Translations under genes and position numbers: made by a program
Shown here: piece after piece, positions 1 to 8,394 of the stretch
How positions within the stretch are numbered: the first letter of the stretch is position 1
Layout: each line of letters starts with the position of its first letter
Notes under the pieces: model-generated
What the model saw: the letters and a program-made list of their open reading frames with translations, nothing else
What the model was told of the DNA's origin: nothing
The model's database searches: none
Assembly (NCBI RefSeq): GCF_009363075.1
Contig: NZ_CP045293.1
Coordinates: forward strand, 1,984,001 to 2,048,000
DNA length: 64,000 nt
DNA from: Paenibacillus guangzhouensis
GTDB taxonomy: Bacteria > Bacillota > Bacilli > Paenibacillales > Paenibacillaceae
Reading direction: 5' to 3'

Positions 1-1000
1 CCATATAGAGTCTAATATTCTCAAGCAATTTGTCTCTGAACAGGAAGGATAGTACGAATCCCAGCATACTGCCTGCTGCCGCAATCGCCGCGTATTTCGC
101 AAGATAGATCTTTTTGATATCAGTAACACGCAGTCCGATTGCTTTCATCACGCCAATTTCACGATAGTCGTTTTCGATTTTCGCGAGGAGTGTGAAGCGT
201 ATGCACATCAATGCGATTACAACGACTAGCGCGCTTACAAGCAGGATCACCGCAATCATCATCCCGTCGGATAAAGCGTTCATCGTTCTGAAAAGTGTAT
301 ATGTAACGGTTGGTCCATTCGCTTCAAGACCTGCAGCGGCATATTCAGCTTCAAAAGCACCTACCGCGGACTCATCCTTTAATCGGAACTCAATCAGATA
401 TTCTATACTTCCAAGGTTTTGCAGGTCGACGTAATCATCCCGGCTCACAAGAAATCTCTTGGATGCGGAGAGCGAAGAATTCATTTGCGAATCGCGCAGG
501 AAACCTGCAACGGTAAATTCCTTCCCGCTGATGATTGCCTTATCGCCGACCTTCGTCGTGTTGTTCCTCATATAACTTAATGGAACATAAAGTTCACCTT
601 TGGATGGGTTGATGATCTCCCCGTCAAGATCGAGCAGATAATCAAATTTGTCACTCTGTATGCTGAACCCGTTATCCTGGACGCTCTTCGCAAGCGTACG
701 GTCGCCGAGAATAATCTTCGCACCGTCGATATTCAGAAATTCAAGCACCTGATAGTCTTCAACAAGACTATTCTGCTCGGCAAAAGATGCAAGCCGCGCT
801 GTATTCATCTCACCTGAATGCATCTGCATAAAATGCGGCGTTTTCGCTTGTGTCATTAGATGATCGATTGCACCCGTCAGATGGATCACGAGGATCGCTG
901 CGAGCGATACGAGCATAGCCGCGGCCGCGACGAAAATCATGGTCGTCAGTGTGATTGCTTTGCTCTTTAACATATCATTTCGGATTATCCTGTTATACAT
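1..1000 (-). CDS. FtsX-family ABC transporter permease, N-terminal part
   Basis: The reading frame opens at an ATG at 1000 preceded by GAGGTG and runs off the window start, so about 333 residues are visible. A hydrophobic segment near residues 18-45 is followed by an extracytoplasmic domain of about 190 residues and then two more hydrophobic segments (about 240-265 and 290-320). This layout fits the MacB/FtsX permease half of an exporter that moves peptides, lipids or drugs. It starts 22 bp after the TetR gene on the same strand, so the two are probably co-transcribed and the ATPase subunit may lie beyond the window. The family is assigned from topology and sequence character; the substrate is unknown. 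Confidence 0.8.
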   Translation of the reverse strand, partial: MYNRIIRNDMLKSKAITLTTMIFVAAAAMLVSLAAILVIHLTGAIDHLMTQAKTPHFMQMHSGEMNTARLASFAEQNSLVEDYQVLEFLNIDGAKIILGDRTLAKSVQDNGFSIQSDKFDYLLDLDGEIINPSKGELYVPLSYMRNNTTKVGDKAIISGKEFTVAGFLRDSQMNSSLSASKRFLVSRDDYVDLQNLGSIEYLIEFRLKDESAVGAFEAEYAAAGLEANGPTVTYTLFRTMNALSDGMMIAVILLVSALVVVIALMCIRFTLLAKIENDYREIGVMKAIGLRVTDIKKIYLAKYAAIAAAGSMLGFVLSFLFRDKLLENIRLYM

Positions 1001-1022
1001 AAGTCACCTCTATGTTCAAGCC

Positions 1023-1649
1023 TTATCGCTCAAATATCTTCATTGCTTCCTTGAGACTTCCGGTTTCTGCGCCGAGCAATCGTTCGATATTACAGACTAA
1101 AGCAAATATTCGAGTCATGCGCTCCTCATTACTCATGGCAACCACATCATCATCAAATACGGTATTCGCATAAATCACGACCATTTCCATGCACTCATAC
1201 GGGTACGGCGTATTGAACATTCCCTCCGCAATGCCCTCGCGGATGATTCCTGTGAGGATCGGCGGAACGCCATTGAAGATGAACTTTTGTATTTTCTGGT
1301 GCATTAACGCGTTCTGCGGCTTGTGGATATGATCCATAATGACATCGCTGCTCTCGCCGCTTAAATTCATCGCCAGGATGGTGCGAATCACACGTTCGAC
1401 GACGGGAATGCTCTGGTCAGAGGCAATTTGCTGTGCTGCACCTAGAATCCGGTCGCTATACCGCTGGATCAACGCGTCCATAATATCCTCTTTCGACTTG
1501 AAGTGATAATACAGCGTCCCCCGTGCAATGCCCACTTTCTCGAGAATATCGTTTGTGCTTGTTCCATCAAAGCCCTTCTGACCGAATAGCGCATCCGCCG
1601 CGTCGAGGATTTCGTTCCTGCGCTGCTCAGCTTCTTTAACAACTCTCAT
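1023..1649 (-). CDS. TetR/AcrR family transcriptional repressor
   Basis: A protein of 208 residues with a typical TetR N-terminal helix-turn-helix at about residues 10-55 (GTSTNDILEKVGIARGTLYY, then HFKSKEDIMDAL) and a helical ligand-binding C-terminal half. The start at 1649 has GAGGGGATG in front of it. It is the first gene ahead of the FtsX permease. A promoter with an ACCGAC-N5-GTCGGT inverted repeat lies just upstream, so it most likely represses itself and the downstream permease genes. The inducer cannot be read from the sequence. Confidence 0.92.
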   Translation of the reverse strand: MRVVKEAEQRRNEILDAADALFGQKGFDGTSTNDILEKVGIARGTLYYHFKSKEDIMDALIQRYSDRILGAAQQIASDQSIPVVERVIRTILAMNLSGESSDVIMDHIHKPQNALMHQKIQKFIFNGVPPILTGIIREGIAEGMFNTPYPYECMEMVVIYANTVFDDDVVAMSNEERMTRIFALVCNIERLLGAETGSLKEAMKIFER

Positions 1650-1670
1650 TAATACATCCCCTCATCATAG

Positions 1671-1718
1671 ACCGACTGTCTGTCGGTTTAATCTTAGCAT
1701 ATCTCCTTGCATTGTCAA
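1671..1718 (-). promoter_or_regulatory. Promoter and TetR operator upstream of the regulator-permease operon
   Basis: On the minus strand a -35 TTGACA (1718-1713) and a -10 TAAGAT (1696-1691) are 16 bp apart. Directly downstream lies the inverted repeat ACCGAC-N5-GTCGGT (1671-1687). The position over the likely transcription start fits autorepression by the adjacent TetR protein; binding itself is inferred. Confidence 0.7.
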
Positions 1719-1829
1719 GTTCACGTTGGAAAATGGATTGATATAAAAAGAGCTGCACCTCTGTTGTAGTATGATAAGCATTTTTCTATCATATTGAGCC
1801 AATCAAAATTAATCATTTCAAATGCATAA

Positions 1830-1867
1830 AAGCCCATATAACCCTATTTATAGGGCTATATGGGCTT
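1830..1867 (-). terminator. Hairpin terminator after the BlaR1-type gene
   Basis: A 17-bp inverted repeat with one mismatch (arms 1830-1846 and 1851-1867) and a 4-nt loop lies about 30 bp past the stop of the BlaR1-type gene. On the minus strand it is followed by TTTTA, a short U tract, which suits an intrinsic terminator. Confidence 0.65.
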
Positions 1868-1897
1868 GTCAGCAAGAGCTGTGTTGTGCTCCGAATG

Positions 1898-3757
1898 TTA
1901 TTTTTCCACCGCTGCTTTCAGAATTTCGATCTTTTGCTTCTTGGATAGATCTGATGAAGTTGAAATACTGTATCCGAATTTACCGCCATCTTGCCAGAAC
2001 ATGTATTTAGGGAAGATATGCACGGGAAGATCATCGTCAAAGAATCCTTTTTCCTTGCTGCCATCAGCATCCACCATATACTTCGATAACGTCATCGTGT
2101 CTTCACCGTTTGTATACTTCAGCCGGATTGTTGCGGCCTCCTTCCAATCCATCTTTTTCACGTAAATCGGTTTTCCGCTATTTTTGCCTTCGATCCGTAG
2201 ATCATCAATGAATTTCCCTTCTGTCGGACCTTCAATGATTGCTTTGGAGAACGTATAGCCTGCTGGCAGGTTGGAAGGCTGTTTCATGATGGCACCCTCT
2301 AAGGTTGAAGCCTTTTGTAAGTAATCTTCGTAAGATGAAAACTCATGCGCAGGTCCCCAGAAGCTTAGATCCAATCCGCTATTTAAATCCTTATATTTAT
2401 GGTAGATGACATACGTGTCACCGGTTTCTTTGACCAGTTCCTTCACACGATTGAGCTCATTTTCGATGTACGCTTTTTCCTCTGCCGTTAGCGTTTTGGC
2501 TGCATCAGCAGCTTTTTTTGCAGCTTTCTCATATTCTTGTTGATATAACTCACGATCTACCTTAGATCCCATGAATTCCTCAGGGGAAGTGATATCTGAT
2601 TGATGATTCCCTACGGATGCGGATATCGCTTGGCTCCCTGCATCTTTTTCCTTGGCATTAACCAGCGTCACGCAGCCAAGTGCCAGAATGATGGTCAATC
2701 CTAGAATGGAAAGACGATATGATTTTTTATTGAAATGTTTGATCATGATAAGTCTCCTTTTCATTTGTTTATGTGTTGCGGACAGGCCGGCAACGCCAGG
2801 CTGACGGCTGTCCCCCGAGAAGTGCTCCAGTACTTGGATGATCGTCTGCCCATATGCGTTATTTTGCTGCGGGCTCATTCGATTCAAGGCGAAGGCATCG
2901 CAGGCCATCTCTTGATCCTGCCTTGCTCTATGTACTGCAAGCCATACAAGCGGATTGAACCAGTGAAGAATCAATATCAAGTGCAGGAGCCAGTTAACGG
3001 CTACATCCCATCGACGAATATGAGCGAATTCATGCGCCAAAATAAATTGAAGCTGATCTTTGTGCAGTGTCTTCATCAAGCTTGGCGAGATGACGACCGC
3101 TGGCTTGCAGAATCCGACGACGGCAGGACCGGGCATGCGCTCGCTAGCAATAAACTGTACTTTGCGCTTCACGCCAAGCTGCTGCTGGGTCTCACGAAAC
3201 AGAGCCGATAAAATAGGCGTCTGAATACGGCGACCTGTGCGCAATGCATGCTGCAACCGAAGTTGATCGTATATCGTTTTTGCGACCAGAAGAATTACAC
3301 CCGCTAGCCATATTAGCACCAACACTTGGAGCAATCGCGTGGAAGTAATCTCATTCCAAAAGTTGCTCTCCTGCTTGCTTCCCGATGCATCAGCCACCGA
3401 TACAGGTATTTTCGTGATCCGAGCGGCACTGCCGCTATTCTCCATCACAGAACCCATAACAAGTTCTTGTATCACGCTTGTTTTTTCAGGTGGATCCTGC
3501 ATGTGCTCATGAATGCCAGGCATGATAGAGTCCAATGAGAATACATTGTACAGACTAAGAGAAGATTCCGGCGCCCAAGGAAGCAGCAAGCGGATCGCCA
3601 CAGGCAGCCAGAGCAAATATTTCCACCTGGCCTCTAGCTTGTTTTTGAACAGGAATTGCAGAAGTAAGATCAGCAAGACTAAGATGCCCGCCATGAACGA
3701 CCCGTTGATTAGCCACCCGAAGAATAACACGACATGTTCATATAGCATTGGACTCAT
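1898..3757 (-). CDS. BlaR1/MecR1-like M56 sensor metalloprotease with a non-beta-lactam sensor domain
   Basis: A membrane sensor-protease of 619 residues that probably releases gene repression by inactivating its partner BlaI-type repressor. Hydrophobic segments lie near residues 10-32, 40-60, 135-160 and about 262-282, with a last one at about 345-365. The zinc-protease motif HEFAH is near residue 240, in the cytoplasmic loop as in BlaR1. The C-terminal part (about 390-619) is extracellular. It lacks the penicillin-binding STxK/SxN/KTG set of true BlaR1 and instead strongly matches the separate exported protein at 4246-4977; it resembles DUF4367-type domains (NLPAGYTF, WQDGGKFGYSI). It overlaps the BlaI gene by ATGA, so translation is coupled. 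The sensed signal is unknown. Confidence 0.85.
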   Translation of the reverse strand: MSPMLYEHVVLFFGWLINGSFMAGILVLLILLLQFLFKNKLEARWKYLLWLPVAIRLLLPWAPESSLSLYNVFSLDSIMPGIHEHMQDPPEKTSVIQELVMGSVMENSGSAARITKIPVSVADASGSKQESNFWNEITSTRLLQVLVLIWLAGVILLVAKTIYDQLRLQHALRTGRRIQTPILSALFRETQQQLGVKRKVQFIASERMPGPAVVGFCKPAVVISPSLMKTLHKDQLQFILAHEFAHIRRWDVAVNWLLHLILILHWFNPLVWLAVHRARQDQEMACDAFALNRMSPQQNNAYGQTIIQVLEHFSGDSRQPGVAGLSATHKQMKRRLIMIKHFNKKSYRLSILGLTIILALGCVTLVNAKEKDAGSQAISASVGNHQSDITSPEEFMGSKVDRELYQQEYEKAAKKAADAAKTLTAEEKAYIENELNRVKELVKETGDTYVIYHKYKDLNSGLDLSFWGPAHEFSSYEDYLQKASTLEGAIMKQPSNLPAGYTFSKAIIEGPTEGKFIDDLRIEGKNSGKPIYVKKMDWKEAATIRLKYTNGEDTMTLSKYMVDADGSKEKGFFDDDLPVHIFPKYMFWQDGGKFGYSISTSSDLSKKQKIEILKAAVEK

Positions 3758-4167
3758 TCGGATGCTCTCTTCCCTGGCTCCCTAATGCCGCCGTTATTGT
3801 CGAACAACGCCTTTAGATCTTCAATTTCCTGCGCGTTTAGCTTCTTGTCTTCCAGGAAATTAGCCAGCATCGGCTTGATTGCCCCACCATACAGCTTCTT
3901 CATAAAGCTCATTGTCTCGGAGCGCTGGTATTCTAGCTCACTGAATTGGGGATAGAATAATTGCTTGCGCTTCGAATGGTTGTCCAGTCTGGCGCCTGCC
4001 GCTTCCTTCTGTACCAATCGGCTGAGGAGCGTTCGGGTCGTATTCGGGTTCCAGCCCATGCGAACGCTCATTTGCTCTACAATTTCACTCGAAGGACAGT
4101 CCGGATTTAGCCATAATACCCGCATAATTTCGAGCTCTGCATCCGTGATGGATGGAATATGGTTCAT
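3754..4167 (-). CDS. BlaI/MecI family transcriptional repressor
   Basis: A winged-helix repressor of 137 residues (ITDAELEIMRVLW, then GWNPNTTRTLLSRLVQKEA) with the C-terminal helical dimer region typical of BlaI (MKKLYGG, MLANFLEDKKL). I chose the ATG at 4167 because a GGAGG sits 11 bp upstream; frames extending further upstream lack such a site. It lies between the exported sensor-like protein and the M56 protease. Two ACTACA-N2-TGTAGT operators precede the operon, so autoregulation is likely. A close paralogue lies at 14435-14845. Confidence 0.92.
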   Translation of the reverse strand: MNHIPSITDAELEIMRVLWLNPDCPSSEIVEQMSVRMGWNPNTTRTLLSRLVQKEAAGARLDNHSKRKQLFYPQFSELEYQRSETMSFMKKLYGGAIKPMLANFLEDKKLNAQEIEDLKALFDNNGGIREPGKRASE

Positions 4168-4245
4168 ACTAATAACCTCCAAATCTAACTTGCGCAGAAT
4201 ACATAGGATGTGACGAACGATGCTGCGCACGCTCGAGGCATTCTA

Positions 4246-4977
4246 TCATTTCTTAATCGCTGCTTTTAGAATTTCGATCTTTTGATCTCTGGTAATATTG
4301 GATGATGTTGAAATACTGTATCCGTAATTACCGCCGTCTTGCCAATAAACGTATTTCGGATAGACATTCGCCGGCAGCTTATCGTCAAAGTAACCTTTCT
4401 TCTTTCTGTCCTTCGCATCCACAGTATATTTCGTGATAGCTAACGTATCTTCCCCGTTCGTGTACTCTAGACGCATGTCTCCGGATTCGTTCCAATCCAT
4501 CTTCTTCATGAAGATCGGTTTACCGCTCTTCTTCCCTTCCACTCGCAAATCATCGATGAACTTGCCTCCCAAGGGACCTCCGATTCTCGATTTGGAGAAG
4601 GTGTAGCCTTCTGGCAGGTTGGAAGGTTCCTTCACGACAATCCCTTTTAAGGTTAATGCTTTCTGAAGATAATCGTCATAGGAAGCGTATTCCTTCGTCA
4701 ACCCCCAATAGCTAAGATCAAGTCCGCTGTTGAGTGCCTTGTACTTATGATACAGGACATAGGTATCTCCTGTCTTCTCTACCAGATCCTTTACCTTTTT
4801 GATTTCTGCGTCAATCAACTTTTTTTCCTCTGCCGTTGGTGCTTTTTCGGCTGCTTTTTTAGCCGTCGTTTTCTGAGCTGGCTTCGAGGATGCCGCATCC
4901 ACGACTAGGTTTATCGATGAACCCAGGAGCAGGATACTGCTTAGTGTTGCGATTGCTAATTTTGATGCTGTTCTCAT
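4246..4977 (-). CDS. Exported stand-alone paralogue of the BlaR1 sensor domain
   Basis: A protein of 243 residues. It starts with a signal peptide (MRTASKLAIATLSSILLLG, probable cleavage after VVDAA), then a lysine/alanine-rich linker, then a domain that matches the BlaR1-type protein's C-terminal domain almost end to end. Shared stretches include DTYV-YHKYK-LNSGLDLS, FIDDLR-EGK-SGKPI, YTNGEDT, WQDGG and YSISTSS. The start at 4977 is set by AGGAG eight bases upstream. It is the first gene after the BlaI-type operators, so it should be induced together with its own sensor system. It could bind the same extracellular ligand as the sensor, act as a decoy or be the effector of the response; these roles are inference. 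Confidence 0.8.
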   Translation of the reverse strand: MRTASKLAIATLSSILLLGSSINLVVDAASSKPAQKTTAKKAAEKAPTAEEKKLIDAEIKKVKDLVEKTGDTYVLYHKYKALNSGLDLSYWGLTKEYASYDDYLQKALTLKGIVVKEPSNLPEGYTFSKSRIGGPLGGKFIDDLRVEGKKSGKPIFMKKMDWNESGDMRLEYTNGEDTLAITKYTVDAKDRKKKGYFDDKLPANVYPKYVYWQDGGNYGYSISTSSNITRDQKIEILKAAIKK

Positions 4978-5008
4978 TTGAATTACTCCTAACATGTTGT
5001 AAATTTAG

Positions 5009-5060
5009 ACTACAGCTGTAGTTACAACTTAATACTACAACTGTAGTTTAATGTTGTCAA
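5009..5060 (-). promoter_or_regulatory. Promoter with two BlaI-type operators
   Basis: A -35 TTGACA (5060-5055) and a -10 TAGTAT (5037-5032) are spaced by 17 bp. Two 14-bp sites with arms ACTACA/TGTAGT occupy 5034-5047, overlapping the -10 region, and 5009-5022, over the transcript start. This matches the known TACA-N2-TGTA core of BlaI/MecI operators and predicts repression of the three-gene sensor operon. Confidence 0.85.
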
Positions 5061-5114
5061 CATGTTTTTCGTAATAAATTTAGATCCCTTGCTTTCCATC
5101 CAGCTTTTTAACGA

Positions 5115-5143
5115 AAACAAAAAAACCGCGAGAATCGCGGTTT
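5115..5143 (-). terminator. Terminator overlapping the GrpB stop codon
   Basis: The inverted repeat AAACCGCG/CGCGGTTT (5123-5130 and 5136-5143) with a 5-nt loop is followed on the minus strand by a run of Ts. The distal arm overlaps the stop codon of the GrpB gene, a compact intrinsic terminator. Confidence 0.85.
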
Positions 5144-5660
5144 ATCGGATCGTCCAATGCCATAACAACGCTTGCTTTTCTACTTTTTTTACAAAATCGT
5201 CTTTTCCGTCACCATATGCCTCAATATCATTTGGATACTTCTGAGCGAGCATGCTCTTCAATTCCCCATAGTCTTTCACTACTTCAGGTTGATGGCACAA
5301 ATAGTCCCTAAAAATAAGATGACGCTCGATTTCTTGGATATGATCGAACTGGAATGCATGTATCTGGTGTGTCCGGTTATCTCCGCCTTTACGGAAGTAT
5401 CTACGTCCACGAATACCGAACTCACCCATCACTTCGTAACCTAGCTTCTCAAATGGTAGGGTGTAGTTATCCAATGCGTTGATGTCCGTCACGACGAGCA
5501 GGATATCAATAATGGGTTTCGCTTTCAGACCAGGAACGGCCGTACTTCCCATATGATAGCTATTTACGAGTACATCACTGAGGATTTCTTGAATTTCACG
5601 TTCCTCTTCCAGATACATCTCTCTCCAATGCGGATTATGTTCCACTACAATGATATTCAT
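5142..5660 (-). CDS. GrpB family protein (UPF0157)
   Basis: A 172-residue protein of the GrpB/UPF0157 family, related to nucleotidyltransferase folds. The family signature is visible: HMGSTAVPGLKAKPIIDILL near residues 35-55, and later FRDYL and KDDFV. The GSTAVPG...KPIIDI motif corresponds to the GS and D-x-D-like positions of the nucleotidyltransferase fold, but the reaction of these proteins is not established. It appears to be a single-gene unit, separated from the BlaI operon by its own terminator. Confidence 0.9.
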   Translation of the reverse strand: MNIIVVEHNPHWREMYLEEEREIQEILSDVLVNSYHMGSTAVPGLKAKPIIDILLVVTDINALDNYTLPFEKLGYEVMGEFGIRGRRYFRKGGDNRTHQIHAFQFDHIQEIERHLIFRDYLCHQPEVVKDYGELKSMLAQKYPNDIEAYGDGKDDFVKKVEKQALLWHWTIR

Positions 5661-5804
5661 AGGTTCACCTCATTTCATTTCTTCATGATAGAATTTTCAA
5701 TATACAAATATTGGTGGTAGATGTCAATGCATTGCTGAATTCAATCTAATCTGCCAATCAGGTGACATGTTGCGGTCCGACAATTATTATATAAAAAAAA
5801 TAAC

Positions 5805-5835
5805 TTGACCTTAGGTCTGACCTAAGGTGTATCGT
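5805..5835 (+). promoter_or_regulatory. MerR-type promoter with a 21-bp palindrome
   Basis: A -35 TTGACC (5805-5810) and a weak -10 TATCGT (5830-5835) are separated by 19 bp, the long spacer typical of MerR-activated promoters. A perfect palindrome with arms ACCTTAGGTC/GACCTAAGGT (5808-5828) fills the spacer. It should be bound by the MerR protein encoded directly downstream. Confidence 0.8.
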
Positions 5836-5873
5836 TGAGATATTCCAAGCAGCAACCTTTAGGAGTGAACAGG

Positions 5874-6689
5874 ATGAAGAGTGACATTACGATTAGTGAA
5901 TTAGCCAAACTTATGAACGTGTCAGTACATCAAATTCGTTATTTCGAAGAGAAAGGCGTTCTTCAGCCCTCTTATACAGATCATAATCTATACCGCATGT
6001 ATGACATGGAGCAAGTATACCAGTTAGCCCATATTCTAATGCTTCGCAAGCTAGGGGTTTCCGTTCAATCGATTCAGGAATGCATGGCTTCCTTTTCAGC
6101 GGATCATTATCAACAACTCTTGCATGCTTCCCTACGTGATATCGATTCCGAAATGAAGCGTCTTAAAGAGCTGAAGCAATTCATTCACAAAGTTCTGCAG
6201 GAACAAAAAAATTTGGGGGCCCAGTCCAACCCGTATCAAATCAAGCGACGAGACACCTCCTATTTGAAGCAATGGATGGAGATGGATGTCAAAGCGAAGC
6301 TTACGGCCAAACGACTAGCAGAACAAACGGAGCGTATTCCGAACCTGTTCGAGCTGGACGTTCATTCGATCTATGACGGGTCTAACCTCGTTCATTTGTG
6401 CGTAGAAACGGATGCGACTCGCAGCGATTTTTCATTGCCTGAGGGGAATTACTTATCGATGCAGTGCCTCATTCATGAAGATGATGAGCTTGAACAAATC
6501 ATTAGCCAGTTTTATGACCATGCTGCCGCCGAATCATATGTAACCACGGGCCCCTTAATCCTAATCGAAAAATCATATCTATCTTTATTTAGCAACAACA
6601 AGCTTCATTACGAACTCCAAGTCTTGATTGAATCGGACGCTGATACCGAAGGAGTGAATGTTCATGGCGGCGGCACCGATAACGATTGA
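5874..6689 (+). CDS. MerR family transcriptional activator
   Basis: A protein of 271 residues. The N-terminal winged helix (ITISELAKLMNVSVHQIRYF, then EEKGVLQPSY) is of the MerR type and is followed by the dimerising coiled coil (about 85-125) and a C-terminal ligand domain without an obvious metal-binding cysteine set. The ATG at 5874 is preceded by AGGAGTG. The gene heads a three-gene operon with a GNAT acetyltransferase and an alpha/beta hydrolase, joined by overlaps. The MerR-type promoter upstream implies autoactivation on binding a ligand, probably a small organic compound; this is inference. Confidence 0.9.
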   Translation: MKSDITISELAKLMNVSVHQIRYFEEKGVLQPSYTDHNLYRMYDMEQVYQLAHILMLRKLGVSVQSIQECMASFSADHYQQLLHASLRDIDSEMKRLKELKQFIHKVLQEQKNLGAQSNPYQIKRRDTSYLKQWMEMDVKAKLTAKRLAEQTERIPNLFELDVHSIYDGSNLVHLCVETDATRSDFSLPEGNYLSMQCLIHEDDELEQIISQFYDHAAAESYVTTGPLILIEKSYLSLFSNNKLHYELQVLIESDADTEGVNVHGGGTDND

Positions 6690-7323
6690 TCTCATGCAGG
6701 AGAAGTACAATACGCCGGTCGGACGATTGCTCGTTCATGGCTTTCGTGGGAAATTCCAACATCGTACACCTTTGAGCGATGATGAACTTGCGCTTTTTTT
6801 TGAGAAGCTGCTCTATCACTATCCTTCTGAACCATCAAGTCGAAGGATCGTCGCACTGCTGGAGGGAGAAATTATCGGAACGATGTCCATCAAATGGAAT
6901 TCAAATCCAGCTATCAAGCCTATCAAGAAAAAGCTGATATCGCTCAGAAAATATGACTTCTTAGGGAAATGGAACGTGTGTAAACTATTCTTCGGACTGT
7001 CTTTATTAGACCATAAACCGCAAGTTGGTGAATGTTATATCGCAGACGTTGTTGTCCATCCAGATCATCGCAGCAAGGGGGTTGGACGATTGCTATTGGA
7101 ATGGTCGCAGCAATTCGCCCAAGCAGATCCGAAGTTCAATCGGTTAAGTCTGCACGTGGCAGGTGCAAACCCCCGAGCCAGACAACTATATGAGCAATTT
7201 TCTTTCCAGACGTGTACACAAAAAAATAGTATTATGCGCCACCTCATGTTCAATGAATTGAAATGGATCTATATGGTGCAGACCTTAAGCCAGAAGAGTT
7301 TCCGTGAAGGAGAACTACGATGA
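6664..7323 (+). CDS. GNAT family N-acetyltransferase
   Basis: An acetyl-CoA-dependent N-acetyltransferase of about 219 residues. Motif A is clear in the second half (VVHPDHRSKGVGRLLLEW), followed by the conserved ANPRARQLYEQFSF ending that closes the acetyl-CoA site. The start is ambiguous. An ATG at 6658 lies only 3 nt after AAGGAG, while the ATG at 6664 has the usual 9-nt spacing and was chosen. Either start overlaps the end of the MerR gene, so translation is coupled. The acceptor is unknown; the operon suggests a detoxification role. Confidence 0.88.
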   Translation: MAAAPITIDLMQEKYNTPVGRLLVHGFRGKFQHRTPLSDDELALFFEKLLYHYPSEPSSRRIVALLEGEIIGTMSIKWNSNPAIKPIKKKLISLRKYDFLGKWNVCKLFFGLSLLDHKPQVGECYIADVVVHPDHRSKGVGRLLLEWSQQFAQADPKFNRLSLHVAGANPRARQLYEQFSFQTCTQKNSIMRHLMFNELKWIYMVQTLSQKSFREGELR

Positions 7324-8336
7324 GAAAGAAAATTAGGAATGTTCTGCTATGTGTCGTCCTCCTACTGGTCTGTGCAGGGGTTTATATTTTGAAACAAAAC
7401 AGCTTTGATATGGCTGAGCAAGCTGTCGAAATTCAGACGCCGCAAGGCAAATTGACCGGCACGCTTGTGCTGCCTACAAACTACACGAATAAGCTGGGAC
7501 TTGTATTATTTATTCATGGCGACGGCCCCATTGACGCATCCCACGATGATGGATACAAGCCGTTATGGGAACGGTTAGCTTCCCTTGGTTACGCCTCGTT
7601 ATCCCTGAACAAAAGAGGGTTAAATGGCTCGGAAGGCAATTGGCTGCATCAGAGTATCGATGACCGTGTGGAAGAAGCCCGTCAAGCAATTGCATGGGCC
7701 AAAACGCAGCCGATGATTGACAAGGAACAAATTGGTGTATGGGGAGCGAGCCAAGCGGGCTGGGTGATTCCAAAGCTAGCTAAGAAGGAACCACTCGCAT
7801 TCAGCCTTATTCTATCCCCTGCTATTAATTGGATTACACAAGGACAATTTAATGGACGTAAGCAAATGGAGCAAGATGGATTTTCTGAAGCGGAGATTCG
7901 AGATAAAGAGCAGTACGATCGGCAAGTGCTCAAACTGTTAGAGGACCGTGCTTCCTATGAAAAGTATGCGGAAATCGCTCGTGAGCGTAACCTCATGTCG
8001 AAAGACAGATGGACGTTCGTTACCCAAAATTTCATGTCGGATGCCACGGATGATCTTCGTCATTTCAATTCTCCCGTACTCTTAATGCTGGGGGAAAATG
8101 ATATCAACGTGGATGTGAAGGAGACTGAACAAGTCTATCGTGAAATAGTAAAGCCAAATCTGCTTACCGTAGCCGTCTTCCCTGATGCCGATCATTCCAT
8201 GCTAAGTAAGAAAACAGCGAATTCCAATCTACGTGCCATCCTCATTAGTCTCTTCGTGCCCAGACAAATTACGATACCGGGATATATGGATGAAATAGAG
8301 CGGTTTCTCCGTTCTATAGCACGAGATAAAAAGTAA
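7320..8336 (+). CDS. Membrane-anchored alpha/beta hydrolase
   Basis: A 338-residue serine hydrolase with an N-terminal signal anchor (about residues 5-24). The nucleophile elbow is GASQAGW (about residue 143), the oxyanion region is LFIHGDGP, the acid is in GENDINVD and the catalytic His is in DADHSML. The ATG overlaps the stop of the GNAT gene (ATGA), making it the third gene of the MerR operon. It resembles peptidase/esterase-type hydrolases of the S9/dienelactone group; the substrate is not evident. Confidence 0.87.
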   Translation: MRKKIRNVLLCVVLLLVCAGVYILKQNSFDMAEQAVEIQTPQGKLTGTLVLPTNYTNKLGLVLFIHGDGPIDASHDDGYKPLWERLASLGYASLSLNKRGLNGSEGNWLHQSIDDRVEEARQAIAWAKTQPMIDKEQIGVWGASQAGWVIPKLAKKEPLAFSLILSPAINWITQGQFNGRKQMEQDGFSEAEIRDKEQYDRQVLKLLEDRASYEKYAEIARERNLMSKDRWTFVTQNFMSDATDDLRHFNSPVLLMLGENDINVDVKETEQVYREIVKPNLLTVAVFPDADHSMLSKKTANSNLRAILISLFVPRQITIPGYMDEIERFLRSIARDKK

Positions 8337-8347
8337 TATCACATCAT

Positions 8348-8367
8348 AAAAAAACGCCACATTGGCG
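8348..8367 (-). terminator. Terminator of the 8395-9198 gene
   Basis: CGCCA-CAT-TGGCG (8355-8367) followed on the minus strand by seven Ts forms a short intrinsic terminator directly after the stop of the minus-strand gene. It may also slow plus-strand transcripts from the MerR operon. Confidence 0.75.
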
Positions 8368-8394
8368 ACGTCTCGTGTGTGTATGTTCTTTTGT

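Noticed and set aside
4780-4840. KTG tripeptide in the exported sensor-like protein as a beta-lactam-binding motif
   Set aside because: It occurs at the start of the domain (EKTGDTYV), the paralogous position in the M56 protein is ETG, and STxK and SxN are absent.
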